From Hypsibius dujardini (Eukaryota; Tardigrada; Eutardigrada; Parachela; Hypsibiidae): DNA of 64,000 nt. The position numbers were made by a program, and so were the translations under genes. Below the pieces are notes generated by a model. The model was given only the letters and a program-made list of their open reading frames with translations, did no database searches and had not been told where the DNA came from. Shown here in pieces: positions 45,771-57,876 of the stretch. The stretch is from positions 1 to 64,000 of the forward strand of contig LRSR01012920.1 of the NCBI GenBank assembly GCA_001579985.1. Direction: 5' to 3'. Position 1 is the first letter of the stretch. Each line of letters starts with the position of its first letter.

Positions 45771-47305
45771 TTTGGGATTACTATGATTTTTCCAATTCAT
45801 CAGTGCGGAAAAATAGTTTGTTAATGACACAAATTCTCATATCAGGCGAGTTCAATTTCCGGAATGTCTGATAGCGCAACTAGCAGCCCTTAATCTGTGA
45901 AACACTTTTTGTGGCCACAGCAGTAATCCAACTAACAACCACGCCCATAACGAAGTAGGATCGTATCCCCTCAACATCAACAGCGCTACCTGAGCTGAAT
46001 AACTGCTAGTATGGATTTAGGTAATCCACCACTAGCCGCCATAAGCACGATCATTTCTGTTGTGTTTCTAACGGTTTTATGGTAATTTTGTCGCAATTGG
46101 AGTGCTACACTTGTCGCTCATGTTGATGAATTCCATTTCCGAAACCGGAACTCCGACGTAATTTACTGGTTTCTAAGTACGCGTTTCCGACTGGACTGGA
46201 AGAAGCCTAAATTCTGAGTGCGAAGACGAACCTTCCAACTATGAAATTAAATAAATCACAGGACTTATGGCTGACCAATTCTTTGGCAGCTCCTGTTAGC
46301 TAATAGTGGAATACGATTCTCCTCAACTGTTTTCGGTACGAGAACACTCCATATTCCAATATCAATCGTCAATAGTCACCTTGGATGCGCTCGGAGAGCT
46401 TGTGAACTGAAACAGTCTCTGACCTGATGGCGAAGTCAGTTAAACTCCAAGTGATTGGGTCCCTTCCGCTTGTGTTATGTGCTCTTATTTCGCAAGCAGG
46501 TTCTTTCAGCCATCTTGTTCCACCTCGAGTAACAAATCCATCTTTACTCCGGTTTCTTCGTTCATTCGATTATCAGTCATCCAGAAATTCAGTCATCAAG
46601 ATCATCCTGTCACCTGCCAAGCTTGAGAACGCTTCTCCAAAATCTCTGTGACTCGTGCAGGTCTGTCTTATTCATTGCTACGCCAGCCCCGTCTGGATTG
46701 CGCCACTTTTAACCGCTCACCCAGCCAGCCATCGCAGCAGTCCGTGTTTATCGCCAAAAAACCACTCGAAAATAGTAAACCACGCCCCGTTTTTTCAACC
46801 ATGTTTTTCAGAAAAACCTTGAGTGTCATTGCAACAATCTCAAAAAGACCGAAAAAGGTTTTTTTCAATAATGATTTCGGAATTCGGCCTCTTGTTCCTG
46901 ATCGTTTAGAAACTTGTGGGGGTCTTCGGGTCTGATTTTTTGGGGTTTGAGAACGTGTTCAAGAACATCAATTGTTCATCGAATTTGGACAGTTCTTGAA
47001 TGTTTTGAACCACTCATTAGTATTCCTAATATAGAGCTTATATTGAGCCTCAACAAGCCTAAAATTTGAACGAAAAATTGATGTTTTTGAAAATGTTTTG
47101 AAATTAAGGGGGCCTCCTGGAAGTCAAACACGCAGACACCGAAAAGTTTTACAATTAGGACAAAAGGCCAAAATCTGGGCTCAATTTAAAAAAAAAAGAA
47201 TTTCGCCCCATTGCGCACCCCTGGTCCTACCATGAAGGGGCCTGGTTCTGACCTGTAAGGACCCTAAACGAGCTTCTGCAGTCGGGTATGTTTTGTTGAT
47301 CATAC
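45771..47305. other. Spacer between gene B and relic C
   Basis: No coding feature supported. A frame at 46427-46651 begins with a signal-peptide-like stretch (LPLVLCALISQAG) but lacks any recognised continuation. The 46876-47179 portion is a MITE copy. Confidence 0.4.
46876..47179. mobile_element. MITE family 'GGCCTCTTGTTC', copy beside relic C
   Basis: Same family as 33461-33772 but more diverged. The left end is GGAATTCGGCCTCTTGTTCC and the right end includes AAAGGCCAAAATCTGGG. It sits just downstream of the exon-8 remnant of relic C, in the position of the equivalent copies in A and D. Confidence 0.65.
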
Positions 47306-48376
47306 CATTTCAATATTAGTGAGCGACTTATTGTAGCGGACTTGAGATGTATTGCGTATGCTTTGCAGGACTCCGCTGAGAGCTGCCCAATAAAATATAC
47401 TTCTAAAAAGGACGAAGAACGATAATTGCTATCTTTTGAATGAATATGTTTGTCTAAGAATAGGTTGTTAAATAAAACTAACTGAAAAATAATACAGATC
47501 AATAACAAATGACCAAAAAAATATTATTCTTAGGAAGCTATTTGGATATACATACCATGAAGTCACGTAATCCTGGGCTCGTGGAAATAAGACATATGAT
47601 AACTGTCGAGAGGGAAATCATTAGTTACTCGTTCGGTAAATGAACATTTTTCATTTGTCCTGTTACCTCGACTCTGGGTTGCGGCATTGCGTAGAACACT
47701 GCTGTAAGCATCTAAATTGCCTTCTTTGACTTTCGGGTCAAAGTAATGGACATGTTAATTGTACTTGTTTTTCTGGCCACCCAAGACAGTGAGGAATCCT
47801 CGACACGCGGTATAATAATACACTCCCCCCTCGGAGACCTTTAGATTTGGATCCTCACAAATGAGGCTCACTGTCGTCCAGGAAAATTGGTCTAACAGAA
47901 ACATGATCGCCCGGATCAGGGTTGTTTGATCGGATGAGGGAAAGGCTACGACAGTGGGATAACGTTGTGCGTTTGTCAGAGACTGGTCAATCGCAATCAT
48001 AGCAGAAAAGATGATCATTTAAATACGTTATGCGTGTGCCAATTATCTATGGTATTATTTTAAGCACTTACGTTGCGAGAAGAGGCACGTTCCATTCTGT
48101 GAAAGACGATACCAATTATGCTTAGTTCCCAGAATTATTCAATGTGTACCACTAATTGATCTCCCTTGAGCGTTGTTTCATATACATTTTGAAACTGATG
48201 AGAATATTAAAGTCGAAACGATGCTCATCCAGAATGCTGGATATCTCGACCGCCACAAACGGCATGATCTCCGCCGCTTCCGAACAGCTAAATGCCCCTG
48301 GTCTATAAACAGTTTGCCTAGTGACGTTCGTAAGGCGTCCGGGAACAGCTCCACCGCTCAGGAAAAGGCGACATCA
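47306..48376 (-). pseudogene. Receptor relic C: A-type copy with missing exons
   Basis: Minus-strand remains, in order: end of exon 1 (about 48376-48190, VTRQTVYRPGAFSC), 25-nt exon 3 (48096-48072), exon 4 (47998-47667, 332 nt as in A and D), exon 5 (47602-47556) and the 3' part of exon 8 (47390-47306). Exons 2, 6, 7 and everything after exon 8 are missing. Exon 4 has lost its acceptor AG and has an in-frame TAA after GGQKNKYN. It is closer to A and D than to B and E (VSLICEDPNLKV is shared). An old tandem copy decaying in the spacer. Confidence 0.85.
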
Positions 48377-48720
48377 TAACCTGGTTAATGCTCCGCCCTC
48401 TGTATTCGTTGAATGATTTTGTGGATGCTAATCATATTTAAATTCAATTCTGGATCGAATCATGTTCAGAAACTATTTTTCCCGGACAAACCAAATACCG
48501 GAAAACAACTTTCCCTTTTGCAAAAATCAAATTGTCGGACGTACTAGTGTGAACCTCTCGCTTGTGTTGGGTCAACGTGCTCGCAAGTATTTCCCGCATA
48601 ACTGCATTCCACAAAAATGCTAACGTATTGCCTTAAACCTTCAAAAATTGTGCAGATAATTCATCTAGGTATTGCGTGTATTATTCGATCGGTGCATTTT
48701 GTCCAAAAGCATGGCTTTCA

Positions 48721-48756
<36 letters not shown>

Positions 48757-49009
48757 CCTCTCTTGCTCGACCACGAAGCAGCTATAATTTTTAACCCACT
48801 TTTTTATTTTCGCTTGTCCCTCACCCAGAAAAATTGTCATTGAGGGCTCGTACCTGTGACATGTCTGGCCAATACCTGCTCCTTTAGTTGATGAAGATGT
48901 TGGGCGGTATAGTCGCAGTCCGTCCGCAAGCACTTTAACGGTCTCTCATCTACAAGCTCGATTCACATGTCTCGCATTCAGCTTGCAACCTTGATTACAT
49001 ACATGTATG
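48377..49009. other. Spacer between relic C and the right arm
   Basis: Contains blocks shared with 44820-45180 (CTCCGCCC, TGTATTCGTTGAATGATT) and with 62160-62400 (TTGATGAAGATGTTGGGCGG, GGTATAGTCGCAGTCCGTCC), and the CTGT microsatellite at 48719-48757. No gene seen. Confidence 0.55.
48719..48757. repeat. GTCT tetranucleotide microsatellite
   Basis: About nine perfect GTCT units. Confidence 0.95.
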
Positions 49010-50514
49010 CATGTATGCATGCTTTAGCATGTGAATCCTCAAAAACGTTTATTGGGTGGGTCGCATAGGAGCAATTAGGTGCTTGACAAGCATAGGGGCG
49101 GACACCTGAAACAAACCAATAAAACCCGGTGGTGTCAAATTATGGGACCGCAGTAACATCAGTCATGCTCATCGGAATGAATTTTAATGGATTCCGTTAG
49201 CGGCCATCCATAATTAGTTCCCAGCTCTCCCTGTAATACATTTCCCTGGCGAAGGAAAAATTTTTAGCTCTACTGCCTATAAAAAAATTAGCAGGGCAAT
49301 TCAGACGCAAGGGATAAGTGAGTTAGAATAAAAAATATCCGAGAAAACAAGTTTAATTAAGCAATCGATCTTAATCCAGTCCAATAAACTGCCTTGTCCA
49401 AAATAAAACAATTAACTAATCGTTTTCCCCCAAAGCAGAAACTAATCAAACAAGGGCAGCTAATCAATCAAACAATTCAAGGGCAGCATGTCTTAAATAA
49501 GCACCTGGATACGCATACGCAAATAAAATACGCATCTCACTCATACGTTCATTTATGCTCGTGAACCGAGTCATCTCGCCGTGTTTCAGCGTGTTCAACG
49601 TGTTGAGCGATAATGTTTTTTGGAAATACATTGACAAAATGGCCAAAGGCCATTCGAAATTTAAAAGACAGAATGTCGGCACTTGAAAAAAATGGCTTTC
49701 AGCCATGACATGCTGTACAGTACTCTCCAACACAACAATCAATAGAAATGAAGTTGAGCAGTTTGAAAGAACAGAAAAATCGGCAAGTGATGAGATTTCT
49801 GACAACAACAACGGCAAAGATTTGAAAAGACAGACGTGAGAAAAAAAATTTTTACAGTGTGCTATGTGCAATACACAACAGAATACTGTGTATTGCACGT
49901 GTTACGCAAATTCGGATTTTTGGTTAACAATTTTTTTCCGGCTTGGAGGGTCTTGCATATTGTATGCATAATTAAAATATATGAAAAATTTCGTTTTATA
50001 TAAAAACAATATTGCATTACGCGTTATGTCATAAGGGATAGACCATGAACTAAACATAACTCACGTGTCGCGCTAATTGTCATAGTTTACTACAGTAGAA
50101 CCGAAAAATTCAGCTAGAACAAAAATGAAATGGTAAAGCTGTTTGTAAGTATATTATCAACATGCCGTGAGGTCCCTGAAATTGGAGACCCGTCGAATTT
50201 TTGACAAGCGTCACATCAGGTGCATTGTCATTTAAGATGGTGAAGGTGGGAACTAGAAGACAGGTCCCAGGGAATTTGTTGACACCTCTCCGTGGGATGA
50301 CAGACTTTTCCAAGCTGTTGGTTTGGGAGTTACAAACAACAGGTCAGGTTGGAGGTCCCACCACGGTCGACCTGATCCATGACCGCTGCGTCCCAAAATG
50401 CTACAGACAAAGATACGGATACCGAGAGATTTGCGGTGAATTCGTCCAACTTGAACACGCACACAATTTCTTGAGGCGAGTAATAAAAACTATTGCTCGC
50501 CTCGTCCCACCACG

Positions 50515-53500
50515 TCATTTATCGATTAGCAGTTGGACTAACCAGTGATACATCGCAATAAAGATTGCGAGAGTGGCAAGAAGGGCAGTGGAGATGGACA
50601 CTGCTAAAGTGATCACCGCAGTTTTCGCTGAAAAACAGAATTAGACGTTGCCAATCTGCAAATACCATTTCTGAATGAACTAAAATTACACACAGCTGGG
50701 TGCTTTCATGTGAGTGCCTCGCTAATTGTTAGTGATGGCTGCAAGATGAAAAAAATTACGAATTCCTTCCTCAATCATTTTACTGAAAAGGGTCAATTTC
50801 ATGGCAAATACTGGGTTTGGATGACATTTTGGAAGCCCGAGTTTCACATTCAATTTAGGGCGTCGACCACACTGAAGTTAATCTGAAACTACCCTTCAAG
50901 TCATAGATATGTTTTGGAAGTCTTTGTTCCATGAAACCAGTGACATCTGTTCCCTGCATCTGTGAACTAAATTTCACCACCGTGATTATACGATCAATTC
51001 AAACCCCCTTCCATAATTTAGATGATAAGGTTTTCCCCCGCATTTTTTCAAAATACATCACGGGACGTCATCAGGACTCATCATCTCATTTGGATGTATA
51101 TTCTTTACAAAACCCCTTATCAAAACGCTTAAGAAATCAGACGAATTTCGTCTGATTTACTAAATTTCGGAGTTATTTTGGATAGATACTCAAATTTTAA
51201 ACATCCAAAACTCAGCGTTAAAGTTTACCTCGTACAGCAAGAAAGAAATTACCGAAAACATTAACAAATTTCTCATTTTGGGATGGGATAAACTTGATAT
51301 GCCGTGCTTTTATTTCTTTTCTTTCTAGACTACTAGACACGGTAAACAGAAACGCTGCTTTTTGGGTGTACCGAAACTGCATGCCAATCGAAACTGTCCA
51401 AAACGCAGTAAATTTAGCGACACTCGTCTAAATGTTTTTGAAAGAATGTCCCAATCGGAGAAGAGGACCTCATGACGACATATAACGTTTGTGTAAAAAA
51501 GTAGAAAGAACAAAAATTTGCAAATTAACTTTTATTTGATAAAAAATAGTGAGTGGACTTGTGAGCCTAAATATTCTGTGCCAACATGTTCGGCGACCTG
51601 TCATGAATTTCAAAATAAAACAAAGCAGCGGGTTTCCCTTAAGTCTCTTGAAAATGCATTTTCAGTTACCTAAGCCCCCCAGGCAAAGCTCGCCGGTGTA
51701 TCCGCAAAATGGCCGATTGACCGGTGGACCGTCTCTGCCGCGCCACACGGTTGAGAGTGCATGGGTCCTGACGGAATTTCCCGCCACTGAAAGGTACTCG
51801 TCAGATACCTGTAATTCATGTAAAAATGGTTGAAAAATGGTTTAACAATGCCATTTCAGAGGTAAAAAAGCTATCCCCGTTTATAATCGAAACGAGTACA
51901 AGAAAGTGTCTGACGGACCTCCATGAGCCCTGACGTAACGTTGAATTTCGAGATGTGAACGTCAGAGATTCTCATTCCTAAGTGGAACATAGATTCGCAT
52001 AATTTTGTTCGGATTGTTTAGTCACACTGTTGGAAATTTTCCAGTGACTTGACCTTTTCCTCTGGGATTATCCTTACCCTTAGGTCCTATATAGACTGGT
52101 CGAGACAACGGGTTAAACGTTCTGTTGAGAAACAGCTGTCGAAAGGTAATGCCATTTTGCACGTTCATGTCCAGAGGTGAAAGATCTCGTATAACCTAAA
52201 AATTAATCGTTAAGCGTTACTTACTTAGATTCGCATGATTGTGGAATGAAAAAACAATTTCGCAAAAAAGAGAGCATTATCAAGTCAATTTTTTGAAGGA
52301 TTAGCACGTGCCCTGCTTGGATCAAGTCTTGCAAATTCAGCTTCATGGACTTGAACAAGTTTTCTCCGATGCCGGTAAACTGTGAATCTATGCATTTATA
52401 GCAATACTTTACTACATAAACATAAAATGAGCAAGCCTTTTTCTCGAAACAAATATTTTTATTGTGAGGATCGTGGCTTATAAAAATCATAGTTCAACCA
52501 AATAAATTTCAGAGTCCGATATTATAGTTAAAATATGTTTGAAAAAAAATTGTTAAGAATGCAGAATATTTATGAAATAGCGGTATAATTCTTTCTCTGT
52601 CACGTAAATATTTCTTACTAGAAGCACATCATTATAGAATGACATTTATTAAGCAATCAAACATAAAAATGCGATAACTCACTTTCAGTAAGATGGTCAT
52701 AACTTCAAATGCAGAAACAGTTATGTCGTTCAGCTGGAAATAGCAGAAACAATAAACATCTGGAAACCGTCATGAGGAGCAGAGGTTTAATTATGGTCGT
52801 TACAGACCGGAAGCAGGACCCCTCCTCCTATGACCAGGGGTTGGAGCAGAGGTTCATTTAGGGTCGTTACAGACCGGAAGCGGGATTCCTCACCATAGGA
52901 CGAGGGGTTGGAGCAGATGCTCGTTACAGACCGGAACCCAGAATTCGGCCTCTTGTTCCTGATCATTTTGAAACTTGTGGAAGGGGGATTTGAATTTCAA
53001 GGCGTCGCCGGGATTTGAAGACAATTTCAAGAACATCAGTTATTCATAAAATTCGGGCGGTTCTTGAATGTTTTGAACTTCCCACTTGTATTCCTAATAG
53101 GAAGCTTATAATGAGCCTCAAAAACCCTCAAATGTGAACAAAAAACGTTTTTGAAAATGTTCTGAAATGACGAGGGCTCCTGGAAATCGAAACCCCAGAT
53201 CCCCATAAGTTTCAAAACGATCAAGAACAAGAGGCCAAAATTTGGGTTCAATCTTCAATTTGGGTTCAATCTTCAATCAATTTGGGTTCAATCTTCAATT
53301 TGGGTTCAATCTACCGTAAGGGGTACATGTAACATGTAAAGACCCTATACGAGCCTCTGCAGTGTGGTATGTTTTTTTGACTCTTACCATTTCAATATTA
53401 GTGAGCGACTTATTGTAGCGCACTTCAGATACATTGCGTATGCTTTGCAAGACCTCATGGAGAGCTGCCCAATTCGGATTGGGATTATACACCAGCATCA

Positions 53501-56033
53501 GGCTTTGAAAGGCCGAATCTGCAGGCTATACATTTTACCGAGCAAATGAGTTTCCGTGGGTCAAAACATTTTAAAAAAGTTTTGGGGTGCGTCCTGTAAA
53601 TACCCGATGCGACCCATTTCTTATTTGCATGCCTTCCGTAGGGAGTAAAGGCGAACGTGGGGCAATAAAGATCTGGAAGTTAAGATATTGATGTACTTCA
53701 TAACGTAGGGGAAGTGTATTACCCCGGTTGTGGCATACTAACATAATCTCCCTCGGTCATTCCAAGACGCTCTGCGTTCATCTGCAATGTAAAAAAAGCT
53801 TAGGAAATTGAAGTTACTAACTAGCTAACTGAAAGAATCTATATTAATAACAAATGACTAAAAGAGTATTATTATTAGGAAAGTATTCTCAATATACATA
53901 CCATGAAGTCACGTAATCTTGGGTTCGTGGTGATAAGAAGTATGATGACTGTCGAGAGACAAATCATTAGTCAATAATTTTGTAGTTGAACATTCTTTCT
54001 GTGTTCTGTTACCTCGGCTCTGAGTTGCGGCATTGCGTAGAACACTGCTGTAAGCATCTAAATCGCCTTCTTTGATTTTCGGGTCAAAGTAATGGACATG
54101 TAAATTGTACTTGTCTTTCTGGCCACCCAAGACAGTGCGGAACCCTCGACACGCGGTAAAATAAAACACTCCCCGGTTGGGGATTTTCAGATTTGGATCC
54201 TCGCAAATGAGGCTGATTGTGGTCCAGGAAAACCGATCCAACAGAAACATCATCACCCGGATCAGGCTCACTTGTTCGGATGAGGCAAAGGTCACGACGG
54301 TGGGATATCGCTGTGCGTTTGATAAAGACTGGTCAATCGCAACCCTAGCAAATGAAGAGTACATTTTGCAAAAATATTTAATAATTAAATACGTTATGCG
54401 TGAGCCAATTAATTATGGCATTTTTAGACACTTACGTTGCAAGAAGAGGCACATTCCATTCTATGAAAGATGATACGAATTACGCCGAGCTACCAGGACT
54501 ATTCAATGTGTACCACTAATTAATCTCAAAAGACCGTTTTGAAACGCTGAAAAAAATTGATGTACCTAATATAGCATTTAGACTAGCTTGAAGTGGTAAA
54601 CCAACTAAACAAAATGATCTGTAACTATTTTTTTTTGAGTTTTTATTATTTAATGGAGTAATTGGTATTATTTTTGTTTTATGCGTTTATAATTGGAAAT
54701 CAATATAGTCCCACCCTTTCCACCCATTCATTATAGTCCCATCCTTTTCCCGCCCTTTTCACTATGGTCTCAACCTTTTAATTTTGTAATCGAAATACAA
54801 TAAAAATTACTTTCAAGACGTTACTAGGATACTTAGTTATTCATAAGATATTTTACTGATTGATGGAATGATTGAAATCCAAGAGCCAAACAATCTCCAA
54901 TAGTTTACTAGTACTCTGGCTGTAGTATAGAGACAAAATGAGTGAGAGTGGCAGCTCCGTCGCAGATTATGGGGACCACTCAGATGACAATGAAGTTATT
55001 TCCGACTCGGAACAGACAGGCTCACAAGAAGCGGAGCAGCTTTACCAACCAAAGATATTGGCAGCGAAAGATCTCAAGAACCGGTAGGCTTCATATCCTG
55101 ATTCGGAAGAGGCCAGATAACGAGTGGACCATTATCAAGGCGGATATCCTGATCGATTCTAATGAAACCGCCATAATTAGAAAATTTTGAGTTTCTATTT
55201 TATAAATGTGTAATTAATATCATTATTATAATAATTATTATTATTATTTATGTTATATGAGTTTATAAATTACTGTGTAAATACGCAAATTCAAGCTTCA
55301 GTTACTTAAGATTTACCTGAAATTTTTGTGACTTTTGTGACTTTTGTGATTTGGTCACTTTATATTTGAATATGGCTCTCCGGAAAAAAAGAATGCTTTA
55401 ACCTAACGTCTTACCTCTTGCGAAGTCTCCTAATGTCATCACCTCAAGACTGCATCCTGTGGGTTATCAAACGACGTTTAGAAATTATATCTTACCACAA
55501 AGAAGGATGTTGTATTACAACGTGATCAAAATTAAAATTGTATTCAACGTCATTACAATCAAAAAACTTAAAACCTAAAACTTTATCAAACAACGCTCGA
55601 AAATTTGAAGAAGAATTTTGTATCACAACGTGATTAAAATTAAAATGCTTGAAACTTAAAACTGTCAGTTAAAAAACTTAGAAAGCATAAAATATATTAT
55701 TGTCATACCAGGACTGATGAGAACGTTAAAGTCGAAACGATGCTCATCCAAAATGTTGGATATCTCGACCGCCACAAACGGGATGATCTCCGCTGCTTCC
55801 AAGCAGCTAAATGCCCCTGGTCTATAAACAGTTTGCCTAGTGACATTTTGCAGAAGACTCGGAAATAGCCCCACTTCTCGGGAGAATGCAACATCATAAC
55901 CCGGACTTTGGGCAACGTAACCCATTGTATGGCTATCCCCAATAATGACTGTAATAACATGAACGGCTTTGGAGAAACCGCTCCTCAATACAATCAAAAT
56001 CAGTAATGCCCGTAGACCGATTTGTCGGACCAT
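50515..56033 (-). CDS. Receptor gene D: ANF-receptor ectodomain plus one TM, 13 exons (inverted twin of A)
   Basis: Exons on the minus strand: 56033-55709, 55456-55415, 54460-54436, 54344-54013, 53948-53902, 53781-53743, 53672-53604, 53525-53388, 52733-52683, 52195-52078, 51977-51919, 51808-51670 and 50627-50515. Every exon length and phase equals gene A, giving 498 aa if the TM exon is last (tail HWLVQLLIDK). No frame break was seen. Differences from A are few: two residues in exon 1 (PGYD for PSYD, SCLEA for SCSEA), five in exon 4 (PNRGVF for PDGGVY among them) and VIILLITTNP for VIVLFITSSP in exon 5. Ectodomain marks (SPGCS, CEDPNLK, GMTEGDY, IFIAPRSP, RPFCGYTGELC) are all kept. The same donor follows the TM (50543/50542), and again no cyclase or kinase-homology exon is found beyond it. 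Confidence 0.8.
52765..52937. repeat. ~60-bp tandem repeat in intron 8 of gene D
   Basis: Mirror of 33774-33945. Units contain GGTCGTTACAGACCGGAAGC. The unit junctions differ slightly from those in gene A. Confidence 0.75.
52938..53246. mobile_element. MITE family 'GGCCTCTTGTTC', copy in gene D
   Basis: Mirror of 33461-33772, duplicated together with the gene. Ends are CCCAGAATTCGGCCTCTTGT and, on the other strand, CCCAAATTTTGGCCTCTTGT. Confidence 0.75.
54938..55190 (+). other. Small acidic open frame antisense to intron 2 of gene D
   Basis: An ATG in fair context (ACAAAATGA) opens a 49-codon Ser/Asp/Glu-rich frame (SESGSSVADYGDHSDDNEV and onward) that stops at 55087. An overlapping frame then reads a basic/hydrophobic tail ending R-P-D-N-E-W-T-I-I-K-A-D-I-L-I-D to a TGA at 55190. 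The two would join only by a frameshift or a ~28-bp intron. The equivalent region in gene A keeps the ATG but has lost most of the rest. No family is recognised. It may be a decayed small gene or chance. Confidence 0.3.
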
Positions 56034-56230
56034 AATTGTTTCGGAAATAATTTAAAACTGATGAAGAGTGAAGGATAGAACGAGATCTTCGCAATGATTC
56101 CAATTGCTGTATTGCTGCTCTCAAATTGCTGGCGCACAAAAATTGGACAGACCTTAGCCACTCATATCCACTAAGCCTGCGAGAATATGTGTCTCGAATA
56201 CTAAAATTGGAAAATGCTTCGCTCACCATA

Positions 56231-56390
56231 GCAGGCAAACGCGGCGGGTTGAATCGCTAGATGGGTTGAGTCGATCGGGTGGTGTAGGGCGTCACAACTG
56301 TAAATTGTAAACAGCATGTTTAATTTACAGTCGCTTACACTTGTGGCGCCCTCCGCCACCCGACCGATTCAACCCGCCGCGTCTGCCTGG
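56231..56390. mobile_element. Palindromic 160-bp MITE, TA target duplication (copy 2)
   Basis: Equivalent of 30610-30769 upstream of gene D, TA on both sides, same length. It was therefore in place before the inverted duplication. Confidence 0.8.
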
Positions 56391-56689
56391 TACTAGCAGA
56401 TCAAGAAAGAAAACTAAATGCGACTATTAACGTGTGAGATGAGGGGCTTTACTGACAAGATGGCGGGCAAAATTTTTGCCTGAAAACCTATTCTCCAAAT
56501 AAAATTTAGAAAATATTACTTGCCGGGACAAGACCTTGTTCAACTGCAAAAGATTTAGAAATTTGGACAATCAGTGGAAGATACCAGTATTGCAACAATG
56601 CCTACTTCTGAAATGTGTTTTCCTAACTTTTTTTGAATCTCTCAAACTCAAAATTTAATTGTTAACCGATTGGCATTAGCCAAGAATCT

Positions 56690-56880
56690 AGATAACAGTT
56701 GCAATGCTCTGTTAACGCAACGTCTTAGGGCGTTTTCAAACCGCGTATCCAATGCTCAAACTGTCCCCAATGATGACCGTAATAGTCTGTGAACATTCCT
56801 GCATAACACATTGTTGTACAGGCACAGTCCGTGTCTCAGAAAAATAATGAGCTTCAGCTGAAGAAGACGCATTTTTCAGC
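56690..56880 (-). pseudogene. Receptor relic G': exon-1-like fragment upstream of gene D
   Basis: Mirror of relic G (30142-30345). The minus-strand frame reads I-T-V-I-I-G-D-S-L-S-I-G-Y-A-V followed by a stop. It still has the G-D found in intact exon 1, which G has lost. Confidence 0.55.
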
Positions 56881-56913
56881 CGTCAAGTTTGCGTGATGCT
56901 CATATTACATGTA

Positions 56914-57035
56914 CCAAGTAAACGCGGTGGGTTGAATCGCTACATGGATTGAATCGGTCGGGTGGCGGAGGGCGCCACAAATGTAAATTGTAAACAGCAC
57001 TCATTGAGCTTCACACACACCGTTCTTTACAATTT
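56914..57035. mobile_element. Partial third copy of the palindromic MITE
   Basis: Begins after TA with CCAAGTAAACGCGGTGGGTT and continues GGTCGGGTGGCGGAGGGCGC. The far end is missing. It is absent from the mirrored position in the left arm, so it inserted after the inverted duplication or was lost from the left arm. Confidence 0.65.
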
Positions 57036-57456
57036 ACACATAGATTTCAAGCTTTGATCTGGGCATTGATTTGCATATGCTCAGGCATACAGCCACATTA
57101 GCAGCAGGTCAAAAACTGCGACATCGAAGATCGAAGTTTCAAGCTTTAACATGAGCATCGATTTGCATATTTCGGGTATTTCACTCGTTTTCGGGTAATG
57201 TCAGGAGGTCGTAATTATTGTGATGTGAGCTGCAATCTCTTCGACGACCGGTTGTACTTAAAAATGTTTGTGACGACCAGATTAACAGGCTGTATAAAGG
57301 ATTGATCGAAATGTGTGTGCCAATACATGTCGCAGTCAAGAGTAAACCGAAAAAATAATAATTCACAATTGTTCTGCTTGCAAAGTATTTTAAGAAGGGA
57401 ATAAGGGATGCCTTGCGCAGCGATAATCATATGCAGTGGCGGATTGACCGTTGGGC

Positions 57457-57542
57457 NNNNNNNNNNNNNNNNNNNNNNNNNNNNNNNNNNNNNNNNNNNN
57501 NNNNNNNNNNNNNNNNNNNNNNNNNNNNNNNNNNNNNNNNNN
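57457..57542. other. Assembly gap (N run)
   Basis: 86 undetermined bases. The sequence just before the gap (CAGTGGCGGATTGACCGTTG) looks like the end of a hAT-like element, so the gap probably hides a repeat. Confidence 1.
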
Positions 57543-57876
57543 ACTGTCTCGGTCTACATATACGTTCCGAATGGCCGAGAGGATACTGACTGGGAAATTT
57601 CTCATTTTGCTGTTTCATTACATCCAGCCGCGACAAACAATTGCTAAATACCGGCACAGCTATTATTAAAAAGTTGAAATTTGTGAGACAGTTCGGAACG
57701 TTGAACACTTTGAAAAGTGTCCAGTTTGGAGCGGGTGATGGCCGAGACTAGGCGCATTTCTTCGAGGAGCCACCAGACAGATTCGTCCATATGCTGGTGA
57801 GAGAACCTATCGGCAGAAGTTGCGAGTCGTAGTACTGAAATTTGAATTCCTTCTAACAACGCTTGTTCAATTATTA

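Larger units (their letters stand above)
49010..57120. repeat. Right arm of the inverted duplication (contains gene D)
   Basis: Reverse-complement partner of about 30010-37690. The inner ends share CAAAAACGTTTATTGGGTGG and GTCGCATAGGAGCAATTAGG. The outer ends share the words GATCAAAGCTTGAAA and TGAGCATATG. This arm is longer, mainly because of about 320 bp in intron 2 of D that gene A lacks and an extra partial MITE at 56914-57035. Confidence 0.88.

Noticed and set aside
46427-46651. 75-codon ORF with a signal-peptide-like start
   Set aside because: No homologous exon in any receptor copy, no donor in a matching phase, and no downstream partner found.
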